64,000 bases of DNA from Nonomuraea typhae (GCF_009760925.1 NZ_VRLV01000015.1:232302-296301), one strand, 5' to 3'; positions 18,394 to 27,578 are shown, numbered from the stretch's first letter. Notes: generated from the sequence alone by a model not told the origin. Numbers and translations: made by a program.

Positions 18394-19015
18394 CGCGCAT
18401 GGTGATGTTGAGCCTGCCCGTCAGGCCGAGCGACGGGGCGGCGGTGCCCGGGTAGACCTTGGGCACGCCGTGGTAGGCGAAGCGCGACGGGCCGCCGAAG
18501 ACGAACAGGTCGCCGGATTCGAGCCGCAGATCGGTGTACGGCCGGCCGCGCGTCTCGGTGTTGCCGAAGCGGAACAGGCAGGCGTCGCCGATGCTGAGCG
18601 AGACCACCGGGGCGGCGGAACGTTCGTCCTTGTCCTGGTGCATGCCCATTCTGGCCTGGTCGTCGTAGAAGTTGATCAGCGCGGTGTCGGGCGTGTAGCC
18701 GTCGTCCGGGCGGTCGTAGGCGGCGGCCAGGGCCTGGCGGCCGAGCGCGACCATCCATGCGGGGAACTCGGCCACCCGGGCGCCGTTCACGTCGTCGGCG
18801 GTGCGGGTGTAGCGGTAGGGCTGCCAGTGCCACCCGACGCACACCGTCCGCACCGACATGACCCCGCCCCGGGGCAGCACGGTGTGCCGGATGGGCACCG
18901 GGCCGCCGGCCCACGCCCGGCAGGCGGCCAGCAGGTCCAGCTGCCGATCCAGGTCCAGCCAGCCGGGGACGTGGACGGCCCCCGGGGCGATCTCGCGGCG
19001 TGGCAGCGGCATCAT
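18380..19015 (-). CDS. alkB: AlkB-family 2-oxoglutarate/Fe(II)-dependent dioxygenase
   Basis: This 211-residue enzyme has the AlkB core: an INFYDDQARMGMHQDKDE segment giving the first His and Asp iron ligands, the distal His in RFAYHGVPKV, and the 2OG-binding Arg in RLNITMRV. It repairs N-alkylated bases (1-methyladenine, 3-methylcytosine) by oxidative demethylation. The start overlaps the GntR stop (ATGA at 19012-19015), so it is translationally coupled to the regulator. Two ATG codons in tandem start the gene; the first is used here. Confidence 0.9.
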   Translation of the reverse strand: MMPLPRREIAPGAVHVPGWLDLDRQLDLLAACRAWAGGPVPIRHTVLPRGGVMSVRTVCVGWHWQPYRYTRTADDVNGARVAEFPAWMVALGRQALAAAYDRPDDGYTPDTALINFYDDQARMGMHQDKDERSAAPVVSLSIGDACLFRFGNTETRGRPYTDLRLESGDLFVFGGPSRFAYHGVPKVYPGTAAPSLGLTGRLNITMRVTGL

Positions 19016-19704
19016 CGCAGGCAGGCCAGGGTCTCGCGGAGTTCCTGCTCCAGGATGGCGCCCGCGGCCTCGGCGTCGCCCCGGGCGACGGCCGCCACCA
19101 GCCCCGCGTGGGCCTCGTCGCCGTGGCCGCGCTCGTGGGAGTGCACGTCCAGCAGTCCGGCCAGGTCGAGCAGGCCCTTGCGCAGCACGGGGACGAACTC
19201 GCCGAACAGGTCGGTGAGCACGGGGTTGTGCGCGGCGGCCACCACCGCGGCGTGCAGCGTGATGTCGGCGGCGATGAACCCCTCGTCCAGGCCCGGGGCG
19301 GCGGCCGCCGCCTCCCGCCGCCGTTCCAGCGCCTCTTCCAGCGCGGTGACGTCGGCCTCGGTACGGCGGGCCGCCGCCAGCCGGGCCGCCTGCACTTCCA
19401 CCAGCATGCGCACCTCGTACACGTCGCCGATGGCCGCCCGGCGCAACCGGGCCGGCCAGTCCTCCGGTGTCTCCGTCGCCATGACGAACACCCCTGACCC
19501 CTGCCGGGGTTGCACCAGCCCGGCCCCGGCCAGCGCGCGGAGGGCTTCGCGGACGGTGGAGCGGCCGACGCCGAGGGTGGCGGCGAGCGTGGTCTCCCCC
19601 GGGAGCTTCGTGCCCACGGGCCAGCGGCCGGCGGCGATCTCGTCGCGCAGCAGCTGGATGGCCTGCTCGACCAGAGGGCTCGGGCGGAGGGCGCCGAGCG
19701 GCAT
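19012..19704 (-). CDS. GntR-family (FadR/FCD) transcriptional regulator
   Basis: This 230-residue regulator has an N-terminal winged helix (LVEQAIQLLRDEIAAGRWPVGTKLPGETTLAATLGVGRSTVREALRALAGAGLV) followed by a six-helix FCD effector domain with metal-binding His residues (…LHAAVVAAAHNPV…, DEAHAGLVAAV). ATG 19704 has GAGAGG five bases upstream; GTG 19710 lies too close to it. It is co-transcribed with alkB and divergent from leuA. A 15-base inverted repeat (19713-19727: CTCAG…CTGAG) overlaps its ribosome site and may be its own operator. Confidence 0.87.
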   Translation of the reverse strand: MPLGALRPSPLVEQAIQLLRDEIAAGRWPVGTKLPGETTLAATLGVGRSTVREALRALAGAGLVQPRQGSGVFVMATETPEDWPARLRRAAIGDVYEVRMLVEVQAARLAAARRTEADVTALEEALERRREAAAAAPGLDEGFIAADITLHAAVVAAAHNPVLTDLFGEFVPVLRKGLLDLAGLLDVHSHERGHGDEAHAGLVAAVARGDAEAAGAILEQELRETLACLR

Positions 19705-19755
19705 GGTCACCTCTCAGGTTGTCTGAGGAGTTGGTTGTGTGCCACCATACCCGGC

Positions 19756-19803
19756 ATGTCGCACAGTGGGCTGCTTCTTCTCGGCGGCCGCGGCGGGGCC
19801 TGA
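19756..19803 (+). CDS. leuA leader peptide (15 aa, four consecutive Leu codons)
   Basis: The ORF reads MSHSGLLLLGGRGGA. The four Leu codons (CTG CTT CTT CTC, 19771-19782) are in a row, and two are the infrequent CTT, unusual in this G+C-rich genome. A terminator hairpin follows the stop. This is the classic leader of a leucine-attenuated operon: ribosome stalling on Leu codons when charged tRNA-Leu is scarce lets leuA be transcribed. Confidence 0.9.
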   Translation: MSHSGLLLLGGRGGA

Positions 19804-19843
19804 TCCGACCGGCACCCCGCCGCGGGGTGCCGTGCTGCCGGTC
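19788..19843 (+). promoter_or_regulatory. Transcription attenuator of leuA (antiterminator/terminator pair)
   Basis: Terminator stem: GGCACCCCG (19811-19819) with CGGGGTGCC (19823-19831). Competing antiterminator: CCGCGGCGGGG (19788-19798) is an exact complement of CCCCGCCGCGG (19815-19825), so the two stems exclude each other. A ribosome that reaches the leader stop (19801) would cover 19788-19798 and allow the terminator. One stalled at 19771 leaves it free. An outer pair GACCGGCA (19807-19814)/TGCCGGTC (19836-19843) is also possible. Confidence 0.85.
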
Positions 19844-19877
19844 GATGGCAACCGGACCATCGGAAGGGCACACCCCT

Positions 19878-21455
19878 GTGAACTGGAACCCGCAACAACC
19901 CAGCGGCATGCCGTACCAGAAATATCGCCCGATCTTCGACCGGGTGGACGTCCCGCTCGCCGAGCGCTCCTGGCCGGCCCGCAGGATCGCCCGGGCCCCG
20001 CTGTGGGTCCCCGTCGACCTGCGCGACGGCAACCAGGCGCTGGCCGAGCCCATGGACACCCCGCGCAAGCGCCGGATGTTCGACCTCCTGACCGGCATGG
20101 GCTTCAAGGAGATCGAGGCCGGCTACCCGTCGGCCGGTCAGACCGACTTCGACTTCGTGCGGCATCTGGCCGAGTCCGGCGACGTGCCCGACGACGTGAC
20201 GATCGTGGTCTTCACCCCGGCCCGCGACGACCTGATCGAGCGCACGTTCGCCGCCGTCAAGGGGCTGCCGCGCACGGTCGTGCACCTGTACACCGCCACC
20301 GCCCCGGTCTGGCGCGAGGTCGTGCTCGGCCGCGACCGGGACGACCTGCACCGGATGATCCGGCGCTCGGCCACCCAGGTGCTGCGCCTGGCCGGCGACT
20401 CGACCCGGTTCCAGTTCTCGCCCGAGGTGTTCAACCTCACCGAGCCGGACTACGTCCTGGAGGTGTGCAACGGGCTCAGCGACCTGTGGGACGCCTCGCC
20501 GGACCGGCCGGTGATCCACAACCTGCCCGCCACGGTCGAGGCCGCCACCCCGAACGTCTACGCCGACCAGATCGAGTACATGCACCGCCACCTGGCCAGG
20601 CGCGAGGCGGTGATCCTGTCGGTCCACCCGCACAACGACCGCGGCACCGGCGTGGCCTGCGCGGAACTGGCCGTGCTGGCCGGCGCCCAGCGGGTGGAGG
20701 GCTGCCTGTTCGGCAACGGCGAGCGCACCGGCAACGTGGACCTGGTCACGCTGGCGCTCAACCTGTACGCCCAGGGCGTGGACCCGATGATCGACTTCTC
20801 CGCCATCGACCGGGTGCGCGAGGTCGTGGAGCACTGCAACCGCATCCCGGTCCACCCGCGCCACCCCTACGGCGGCGACCTCGTCTACACCGCCTTCTCC
20901 GGCACCCACCAGGACGCGATCAGCAAGGGCCTCGGCCGGTACACCGGCGGGCGCTGGGAGGTGCCCTACCTGCCCATCGACCCGGCCGACGTGGGACGCA
21001 CCTACGAGGCGGTCATCCGGGTCAACAGCCAGTCGGGCAAGGGAGGCATCGCCCACCTGCTCAAGACCGGCTACGGCCTGGACCTGCCGCCCCGGCTGCG
21101 CGCCGACTTCTCGCAGGTCGTCCAGCGGGCCACGGACGCCTCCGGGCGCGAGGCCGCGCCCGCCGACCTGTGGGAGCTGTTCGAGGCAACCTACCTGGCG
21201 CCCGGTCGTGGCGGCGGCTGGAGCGCCACCGGCTCCCTCGACGCCCTCACCCGGGAGCTGGCCCGGGCGGGGATCAAGGTCGAGATCCTGAGCCACACCG
21301 AGCACGCCACCGGCGGCGCGGCGACCGCCTACGCCGAATGCCGGGTGAACGGCGAGACCCGATGGGGCGCCGGGCGGGACGCCTCCGCGCTCACGGCGTC
21401 CGTTCAGGCCGTGCTGTCGGCGGTCAGCCGCGCGTCCGCCCGGCCCTCTCCGTGA
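19878..21455 (+). CDS. leuA: 2-isopropylmalate synthase
   Basis: This 525-residue enzyme makes 2-isopropylmalate from acetyl-CoA and 2-oxoisovalerate, the first step of leucine synthesis. It shows the family start VPVDLRDGNQALAEPMDTPRK, the GFKEIEAGYPSAGQTDFDFVR segment, the metal-binding HPHNDRGTGVACAE and GNGERTGNVDLVTLALNLY. A C-terminal allosteric LeuA dimer domain includes EHATGGAATAYAECRVNG. Actinobacterial LeuA is usually 550-600 aa; this one is slightly short. GTG 19878 is chosen because the longer frame from 19719 would read through the leader peptide and attenuator. The 3' end overlaps the converging sigma gene by 32 bases. Confidence 0.93.
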   Translation: MNWNPQQPSGMPYQKYRPIFDRVDVPLAERSWPARRIARAPLWVPVDLRDGNQALAEPMDTPRKRRMFDLLTGMGFKEIEAGYPSAGQTDFDFVRHLAESGDVPDDVTIVVFTPARDDLIERTFAAVKGLPRTVVHLYTATAPVWREVVLGRDRDDLHRMIRRSATQVLRLAGDSTRFQFSPEVFNLTEPDYVLEVCNGLSDLWDASPDRPVIHNLPATVEAATPNVYADQIEYMHRHLARREAVILSVHPHNDRGTGVACAELAVLAGAQRVEGCLFGNGERTGNVDLVTLALNLYAQGVDPMIDFSAIDRVREVVEHCNRIPVHPRHPYGGDLVYTAFSGTHQDAISKGLGRYTGGRWEVPYLPIDPADVGRTYEAVIRVNSQSGKGGIAHLLKTGYGLDLPPRLRADFSQVVQRATDASGREAAPADLWELFEATYLAPGRGGGWSATGSLDALTRELARAGIKVEILSHTEHATGGAATAYAECRVNGETRWGAGRDASALTASVQAVLSAVSRASARPSP

Positions 21456-22626
21456 GATAGCGCTGCTCGGGCAGGCTGGTCGTACGGCGGGCCGCCTCAC
21501 GGTATGCCTCGCCGGCCGCCCGCTCGTCCCCGGCCAGCTCCAGCAGGTGCGCCCGCACGGCGTACCACCGGTGGTGCTCCCCCAGCGGCCCGGCCAGCGC
21601 GTCCACCAGCGCCAGCCCCTCGCGCGGCCCGCGGACCATGGCGACGGCGACCGCGTGGTTGAGCCGCACCACGGGATTGTCCGACGCCCCGGCCAGCAGC
21701 TCGTAGAGGGCGAGGATCTGCGGCCAGTCGGTGTCCCCGGCCCGCGGCGCCTCGTCGTGGACGGCCGCGATCGCCGCCTGGAGCTGGTAGGGGCCGAGCG
21801 TGCTCGCCGCCAGCGCCCCGCTGACCAGCTCGACGCCCTCGGCGATCATCTTCTGGTCCCAGAGCGAGCGATCCTGCTCGGCCAGCGGGATCAGCCGGCC
21901 TTCGCCGTCGGTGCGGGCCGACCGGCGGGCGTCGGTCAGCAGCATCAGCGCCAGCAGCCCGGCGACCTCGCCGTCGCCGGGCAGCAGGCCGCGCACCGCC
22001 CGGGTCAGCCGGACGGCCTCCGCGGTCAGGTCGGTGCGGTGCAGGTCGGGGCCGGAGCTGGCGGTGTAGCCCTCGTTGAAGATCAGGTAGAGCACGTGCA
22101 GGACCACGCGCAGCCGTTCTGCCCGCTCCTGTTCCGGCGGCGGCGTGAACTGCGCCCCCGCGGCCTTGATGCGGGCCTTGGCCCGGCTGATGCGCTGGGC
22201 CATCGTGGCCTCGGGCACGAGGAACGCGCGGGCGATCTCGGCGGTGGTCAGGCCACCGACCGCGCGCAGCGTGAGGGCGAGCTGCGACGGCTCCGACAGC
22301 GCCGGATGGCAGCACAGGAACAGCAGCGTGAGCGTGTCGTCCCGGTCGGGCACCGGCTCGCCGGGCTCGGGCCAGGCGGCGACGGTCTCCTCACGGCGGC
22401 GGCGGGAGGCGTCGCTGCGCATCTCGTCGATGATGCGGCGCGAGGCGACGGTGACCAGCCAGCCGCGCGGACTGTCCGGCACCCCTTGCTCCGGCCACTG
22501 GACGGCCGCGTCCAGCAGGGCTTCCTGCACCGCGTCCTCGGCGGCGTCGAACTGCCCGTAGCGCCGCACGAGGGTGCCGAGGACCTGCGGCGCCAGCTCA
22601 TGCAGCAGGTCCTCGACGCCCGCCAC
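21424..22626 (-). CDS. ECF42-type sigma factor with C-terminal TPR/SnoaL-like extension
   Basis: This 400-residue protein has sigma-70 region 2 (RRYGQFDAAEDAVQEALLDAAVQWP) and region 4 (RAVGGLTTAEIARAFLVPEATMAQRISRAKARI), followed by a 220-residue helical extension (DUF6596/TPR-like: LYLIFNEGYTASSGPDLHRTDL…). This layout is diagnostic of ECF42, which lacks an anti-sigma factor and is regulated through its own C-terminal extension. It directly follows the DGPF gene (no gap; its GTG start abuts the TAA), the conserved partner of this group. Confidence 0.9.
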   Translation of the reverse strand: MAGVEDLLHELAPQVLGTLVRRYGQFDAAEDAVQEALLDAAVQWPEQGVPDSPRGWLVTVASRRIIDEMRSDASRRRREETVAAWPEPGEPVPDRDDTLTLLFLCCHPALSEPSQLALTLRAVGGLTTAEIARAFLVPEATMAQRISRAKARIKAAGAQFTPPPEQERAERLRVVLHVLYLIFNEGYTASSGPDLHRTDLTAEAVRLTRAVRGLLPGDGEVAGLLALMLLTDARRSARTDGEGRLIPLAEQDRSLWDQKMIAEGVELVSGALAASTLGPYQLQAAIAAVHDEAPRAGDTDWPQILALYELLAGASDNPVVRLNHAVAVAMVRGPREGLALVDALAGPLGEHHRWYAVRAHLLELAGDERAAGEAYREAARRTTSLPEQRYLTERAGRTRG

Positions 22627-22971
22627 TTAGCCGGCCTCGCCGATGACGGGGCGGATCTCCATGGCGCACAGCGCGGCGTCGGGCCAGCGGGCGGCGATCT
22701 CGGTCGCGCGCTCCAGGCTCTCGACGTCGACCGTGACGTAGCCGGCCATGAGCTCCTTCGACTCCAGGAACGGCCCGTCGGTGACGACCGGGACGCCGTC
22801 GCGCACCTGGACCGTGCGCGAGCTCCCGGCCAGCGCCATCCCGTCCACGAACTCGCCGCTCGCCTGCAGCTCGGCCATGATCTGGCCGACCTCGGCCATG
22901 ACCTTGTCCATGTTCTCTTCGATCGCCTTGCGCGACTCTGCGTTGTTGTAGATCAACAGCATGTACTTCAT
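22627..22971 (-). CDS. DGPF/YCII-related domain protein, partner of ECF42
   Basis: This 114-residue YCII-like protein contains MKYMLLIYNN at the start and VVTDGPFLESKELMAGYVTVDVES, the DGPF motif that names the family. ATG 22971 has an AGAGGAG nine bases upstream; the longer frame to 23040 is non-conserved. DGPF proteins are the established genomic partners and regulon members of ECF42 sigma factors. No enzymatic function is proven; a His/Asp pair in YCII homologues suggests an enzyme or sensor. Confidence 0.88.
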   Translation of the reverse strand: MKYMLLIYNNAESRKAIEENMDKVMAEVGQIMAELQASGEFVDGMALAGSSRTVQVRDGVPVVTDGPFLESKELMAGYVTVDVESLERATEIAARWPDAALCAMEIRPVIGEAG

Positions 22972-23043
22972 GCCAGAGCTCCTCTCGTGCCACCCCTGAG
23001 TCGGAGCGAAGGCCGGCGTCTCGACACCTACCGGCACCATAGT

Positions 23044-24258
23044 TCACGGCTGAATGTTGAGGTTGAGACGGAAGAGGTTGGCGGGGTCCCAGATCCGCTT
23101 GACCGCGCGCAGCCGCTCGAAGTTCCCGGGCGTGAAGGCCCGGTGGGCGCGGGCGGGGTCGGCGAGGAAGTTCAGGAACGAACGCCCCGTCGCGTACGGC
23201 AGCGCCACCGGCTTGGCCACGATCACCGTGAACTCCGTGTCGCGGTGGCTGACCGGCGCGTCGTCCGGCCCCCGCTCGGCCAGCGCGCCGCCCCAGTGGC
23301 GCACCTCCACCGCCGCGTCCCCGACCGCCGCGGCGGCCTCGAGGACCGCGTCCGGCAGGCTGTCGTAGAGCTCGAGCGTCCGGGCGGGGGTGCCGCCCAT
23401 GGCGGCGCTCGCGTACGGGATGTCCCGCAGTTCGCCGTCGAGCACCGGCCCCAGGCGCCGGATCAGCGGTGCGGCCAGCTCGCGGGTGCCGCCCGTCTCG
23501 CCCATGGCCTTGATCACCAGCGTGCGGTCGGGAGTGAGGACCGCGGCCGTGCTCAGCTCGGGCGGCAGGCCGGCGGCCCAGTCGCGGTAGGCGGCGAGCT
23601 GCTCGGCGGCGTCGGTGACGGCGAAGGTCAGCAGGCCCGCGCACACCTGGCCGACGGGGTGCAGCTCGAACTCCAGCGAGGTGACCACGCCGAAGTTGCC
23701 GCCGCCGCCGCGCAGCGCCCAGAACAGCTCCGGGTGGTGCTCGGCGTCCGCGGTGACGATCCGGCCGTCGGCGGTGACGACCTGGGCGGCCAGCACGCTG
23801 TCGGCGGCGAAGCCGTACCTGCGGGCCAGCCAGCCGAGGCCGCCGCCCAGCGTGTAGCCGGTGACGCCGACGGTCGGCGAGGAGCCGGACAGCGGGGCCA
23901 GCCCGTACGGCGCGGCGGCGGCGAGCACGTCGGCCCAGCGGGCGCCGGGGCCGGCCTTGGCCACGCGGCGGTGCGGGTCCACACGCACGCCGGACATGTC
24001 GGTGGTCTTCAGCAGCAGGCCGCCGTTCGCGGGAACGTGGGTGCCGTGGCCGGTCGACTGGACGGCCAGCGGGAGGTCGCGCTCACGGGCCTCCAGCACG
24101 GCCATCCGCACGTCGTGGGCGGTGAGGGCGCGGGCCACCAGGGCGGGGCGGGCGTCCAGGGCCGGGTTGAACGGCTGGGCCCGGTGCTCGTCGTAGCCGG
24201 GCTGACCGGGCAGGTAGGTGGTGAAGCCGAGGTCGCGGGAGATCGTCTGCTGCGTCAT
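23044..24258 (-). CDS. FAD-binding (BBE-type, VAO/PCMH) oxidoreductase
   Basis: This 404-residue flavoprotein has a PCMH FAD-binding half (LAVQSTGHGTHVPANGGLLLKTTDMSGVRVDP, GLAPLSGSSPTVGVTGYTLGGGLGWLARRYG, LFWALRGGGGNFGVVTSLEFELHP) and a C-terminal BBE segment (RIWDPANLFRLNLNIQP). The His in STGHGTH can hold FAD covalently. The Cys that makes bicovalent flavin in many relatives is Tyr here (GYTLGGG), so single attachment is expected. Substrate unknown. ATG 24258 is chosen over 24303. It is divergent from the AfsR-like regulator with only 59 bases between starts, suggesting regulation by it. Confidence 0.87.
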   Translation of the reverse strand: MTQQTISRDLGFTTYLPGQPGYDEHRAQPFNPALDARPALVARALTAHDVRMAVLEARERDLPLAVQSTGHGTHVPANGGLLLKTTDMSGVRVDPHRRVAKAGPGARWADVLAAAAPYGLAPLSGSSPTVGVTGYTLGGGLGWLARRYGFAADSVLAAQVVTADGRIVTADAEHHPELFWALRGGGGNFGVVTSLEFELHPVGQVCAGLLTFAVTDAAEQLAAYRDWAAGLPPELSTAAVLTPDRTLVIKAMGETGGTRELAAPLIRRLGPVLDGELRDIPYASAAMGGTPARTLELYDSLPDAVLEAAAAVGDAAVEVRHWGGALAERGPDDAPVSHRDTEFTVIVAKPVALPYATGRSFLNFLADPARAHRAFTPGNFERLRAVKRIWDPANLFRLNLNIQP

Positions 24259-24317
24259 GGCTTCACTGTGCGCCGGGGCGTTTACGGATTCTTTCTCATC
24301 CACTTACGGTGGCCCTT

Positions 24318-27300
24318 ATGCGATTCGGGGTGCTGGGAGCACTGACCGTCTGGACCACCGGCGGCGAGGTCGTCAGCGTGCCGGGGGCCAAGGTGAGAGG
24401 GCTGCTCAGCGACCTTCTCGTGCACGAGGGCCGGCCCGTCCCGGCCGACCGGCTCGTGGACGATCTGTGGCGCGAGGACGAGCTGCCCGGCAATCCGGCC
24501 GCCGCTCTTTCGGTCAAGGTCTCCCAGCTACGCCGGATCCTGGAGGACGCCGAGCCCGGATCGCGGGGCCTGGTCGCCGGCGTCCCCGCCGGGTACATGA
24601 TCACGGCGTCGACCGACGCCGCCGCCTTCGAGGAGCTGCTGGCCGGCGCGGCGGCCGCCGCCGATCCGAAGACGCGGGCCGGCCTCCTGGCCGAGGCCCT
24701 GGCGCTGTGGCGCGGTCCCGCCTTCGCGGACTTCGCCGACCACGACTTCACCCGCGCCGCGTCCGCGCGCCTGCACGAGCTGCGCCTGACCGCCGAGGAG
24801 GACCGCGCGGAGGCCCGGCTCGAGCTGGGCGAACACGCCGCGCTCGCCGCCGAGCTGGCGGACCTGCTGGGCGAGCATCCGCTGCGCGAGCGGCTGCGCG
24901 CCGCGCACATGCGCGCGCTCTACCGGTCCGGACGGCAGGGCGAGGCGCTGGCCGGCTACGAGAGGCACCGCGCCGTCCTGGCCGAGGAGCTGGGGCTGGA
25001 TCCCGGCCCGGAGCTGGCCGCGCTGCACCAGGCGGTGCTGGTCCAGGATCCCGCCCTCGCGCCCGCGTCCGCGGTGACCGGGAACGTGCCCGTGCCCATC
25101 GGGGCGCTGATCGGGCGGGAGGAGGCGGTCGAGGAGATCCTGGCCCACGCCGGCCGGGAGCGGCTGGTCACGCTGACCGGGCCCGGCGGGGTCGGCAAGA
25201 CGCGGCTGGTGGTCGAGGTGGCCGGGCGGCTGTCGGCGCCCGACGGGGTGTGGCTGGTCGAACTGGCAGCCGCGGACCGGGCCGGTGACGCCGACGCCGT
25301 GGCGCGGCTGGCCGAGGCGGTCACCGTGGTGCTCGGGCTGCGGGGCGGCGGCGATCCGGTGGAGCGGCTGGCCGAGGCGCTGCGGCCCCGCCGTACCGTG
25401 ATCGTGCTGGACAACTGCGAGCACGTGATCGAGCCCGTGGCGGCGCTGGCCGGCCGGCTGCTGGCGGTGGCGCCCGGGTTGCGGTTGCTGGCCACCAGCC
25501 AGGAGTCGCTGGGACTGGCCGGGGAGCTCGTGTGGAGCGTGCCGCCGCTGGAGGTGCCCGGGGGCGGCGAGCCGGTGGGGCGGGCGGCCGCGGTGCGGTT
25601 GTTCGTCGAGCGGGCCCGCGCGGCCGATCGGGGTTTCCGGCTGGAGGAGGACAACGCGCAGGCGGTCGCCGTCCTGTGCCGGCGCCTGGACGGGATTCCG
25701 CTCGCGCTCGAACTGGCCGCCACGCGGGTGCGGGCGCTCGGGGTGGCGGGCGTGGTGGAGCGGCTGGACGACCGGTTCCGGCTGCTGGCCGCCGGGCTGC
25801 GCGGGGCGCCGCCCCGGCAGCAGACGCTTCTGGCGATGATCGACTGGAGCTGGGGGCTGCTGGACGACGAGGAGAAGGCGGCGCTCCGGCGGCTGGCGGT
25901 CCACGCCGACGGGTGCACGCCGGAGGCCGCCGAGGCCGTGGGCGGCGGCGGCCCTGACGTGCTGGCCAGGCTGGTGGACCGGTCGCTGGTGGCCGTGCAC
26001 GAGGGGCGCTACCGGCTGCTGGAGTCCGTGGCCGCCTACTGCGTGCGGCGGTTGCGGGAGGCGGGAGAGCTGGAGGACCTGCGGGAGCGGCATCACCGGT
26101 ACTACGCCGGCCTGGCCGCCCGGGCGCGGCCGTACCTGCGCGGGGATGAGCAGCGGGGCTGGCTGCTGCGCCTGGACGCCGAGGCCGCCAACCTGCGCGC
26201 GGCGCTCGGCCACGCCGTGCGCGCGGGGGCGGCCGGCGACGCGCTCGCGCTGGCCGGGTCGCTGGGGTGGTACTGGTTCCTGCGCGGGCGGCTGTCGGAG
26301 GGCGTGCGCGCGCTGCGATCGGCCCTGTCGGTGGACGGCGGCGCCGCCCACCTGCGGGCGGCGGCCATGGCGTGGCAGACCGGGCTGGAGTTTCTGAGCG
26401 GCGATGTCCTGCACACCCCGGAGCCCGGCGCGCCGGACGCCACCGCCCTCGCCCTGGCGCTCGCGGGCGGGGCCGAGCCGGGCGTCGGGGAGGCCGTCGG
26501 CAGGGCGTCGCGCCGGGCCGCCGCGCTCGCCGGGTTCGGCCCGCCGGCGGGCGACGCGCTTGAGGCGGCGGCGGCTCGGTGGTTCCTGGCCTACGCCTCG
26601 ATCGACCTCGGTGACATGTCGGCGGCCGGGGACCTGCTCGGGGCGGCGCTGCCGGCGTTCGAGGCCGGGCGGGACGCGTGGGGGGTGGCCGCGACGCTGG
26701 CCGTCTGGGCCAAGCTGGCCCACGTCCGGGGAGACCTGGAGGCGGTCGAGCGTGACGCGCGGCGCAGCAGGGCGGCCTTCGCCGCGCTGGGTGACCGGTG
26801 GGGCCAGATGGAGGCGGTCGGCTGGCTCGGCGGCGCGGCCGAGCTGCGCGGCGACCTGGAGACGGCCGACCGGCTGCAGCGTGAGGGCCTGGGGATGGCC
26901 GAGGAGCTCGAGCTCTGGACCGAGGTAGCCGGGCGGCTGGCGTGGGTGGGCTGGCTGGCCCACCAGCGGGGCGAGCACGCCGCGGCGGTCACCGACTGCG
27001 AGCGCGCGCTGGCGATGGCCAGGCGGCAGGCCCACCACGCCTCCCAGATCCTGGCCATGATGGGCCTGGCCTTCTCCGCCCGGCAGTGCGGCGACCTGGA
27101 CCGGGCCGACCGGCTGCTGGGTGAGATCCGGTCCCTGTCCGCCCTCGGCGAGGGTCCGGAGGGTGAGCGGCCGGCGGTGACCGAGGAGCCGCCGCCGTAC
27201 CTGCCGCTGGTCCTGGCGCAGCAGGCGTTCGTGGCCGAGGGGCGGGGTGAGCCGGAGCGGGCGCTGCGGCTGAGCCTGGCCGCCCTGGACACCGCCGCGG

Positions 27301-27560
27301 CGCTGCGCTACGAGCTCGGTTTCCCGCCGGGCTTGATGGCGCTGGCCGCGGCCCTGGCCGGCGTGGGACGCCCGGAGCTGGCCGCCGCGGCGCTGGCCGT
27401 ACTCGAGGAGCTGACGGAGACGACCCCGCTGAGCGCGTCGGAGCGGGCCGACCGCGACCGTGTCGCCGCGCGGCTGCGCGCGGACCTCGGCGACCAGGCG
27501 TGCGCCGCCCCCCTGACAAGGGAAGAACTCATCAACGCGGCACGAAGCCTGCCGCATTAG
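24318..27560 (+). CDS. AfsR/SARP-type regulator (BTAD-NB-ARC-TPR)
   Basis: This 1080-residue transcriptional activator has an N-terminal OmpR-like winged helix (MRFGVLGALTVWTTGGEVVSVPGAKVR), a BTAD domain to about residue 245 (AALAAELADLLGEHPLRERL…GRQGEALAGYERHR), an NB-ARC ATPase with Walker A GPGGVGKTRLV at about 291 and Walker B RTVIVLDNCEHVIEPV, then a long TPR-like C-terminal half. ATG 24318 gives the standard MRFGVLG start; the GTG at 24309 adds three residues. Such proteins switch on secondary metabolism or neighbouring genes. The nearest candidate targets are the FAD oxidoreductase and downstream repair genes. Confidence 0.9.
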   Translation: MRFGVLGALTVWTTGGEVVSVPGAKVRGLLSDLLVHEGRPVPADRLVDDLWREDELPGNPAAALSVKVSQLRRILEDAEPGSRGLVAGVPAGYMITASTDAAAFEELLAGAAAAADPKTRAGLLAEALALWRGPAFADFADHDFTRAASARLHELRLTAEEDRAEARLELGEHAALAAELADLLGEHPLRERLRAAHMRALYRSGRQGEALAGYERHRAVLAEELGLDPGPELAALHQAVLVQDPALAPASAVTGNVPVPIGALIGREEAVEEILAHAGRERLVTLTGPGGVGKTRLVVEVAGRLSAPDGVWLVELAAADRAGDADAVARLAEAVTVVLGLRGGGDPVERLAEALRPRRTVIVLDNCEHVIEPVAALAGRLLAVAPGLRLLATSQESLGLAGELVWSVPPLEVPGGGEPVGRAAAVRLFVERARAADRGFRLEEDNAQAVAVLCRRLDGIPLALELAATRVRALGVAGVVERLDDRFRLLAAGLRGAPPRQQTLLAMIDWSWGLLDDEEKAALRRLAVHADGCTPEAAEAVGGGGPDVLARLVDRSLVAVHEGRYRLLESVAAYCVRRLREAGELEDLRERHHRYYAGLAARARPYLRGDEQRGWLLRLDAEAANLRAALGHAVRAGAAGDALALAGSLGWYWFLRGRLSEGVRALRSALSVDGGAAHLRAAAMAWQTGLEFLSGDVLHTPEPGAPDATALALALAGGAEPGVGEAVGRASRRAAALAGFGPPAGDALEAAAARWFLAYASIDLGDMSAAGDLLGAALPAFEAGRDAWGVAATLAVWAKLAHVRGDLEAVERDARRSRAAFAALGDRWGQMEAVGWLGGAAELRGDLETADRLQREGLGMAEELELWTEVAGRLAWVGWLAHQRGEHAAAVTDCERALAMARRQAHHASQILAMMGLAFSARQCGDLDRADRLLGEIRSLSALGEGPEGERPAVTEEPPPYLPLVLAQQAFVAEGRGEPERALRLSLAALDTAAALRYELGFPPGLMALAAALAGVGRPELAAAALAVLEELTETTPLSASERADRDRVAARLRADLGDQACAAPLTREELINAARSLPH

Positions 27561-27578
27561 CCAATAACGTGGGGTTTC

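Noticed and set aside
19719..19877. Upstream start for leuA at 19719
   Set aside because: It would translate through the Leu-rich leader peptide and attenuator; GTG 19878 gives the normal N-terminus.
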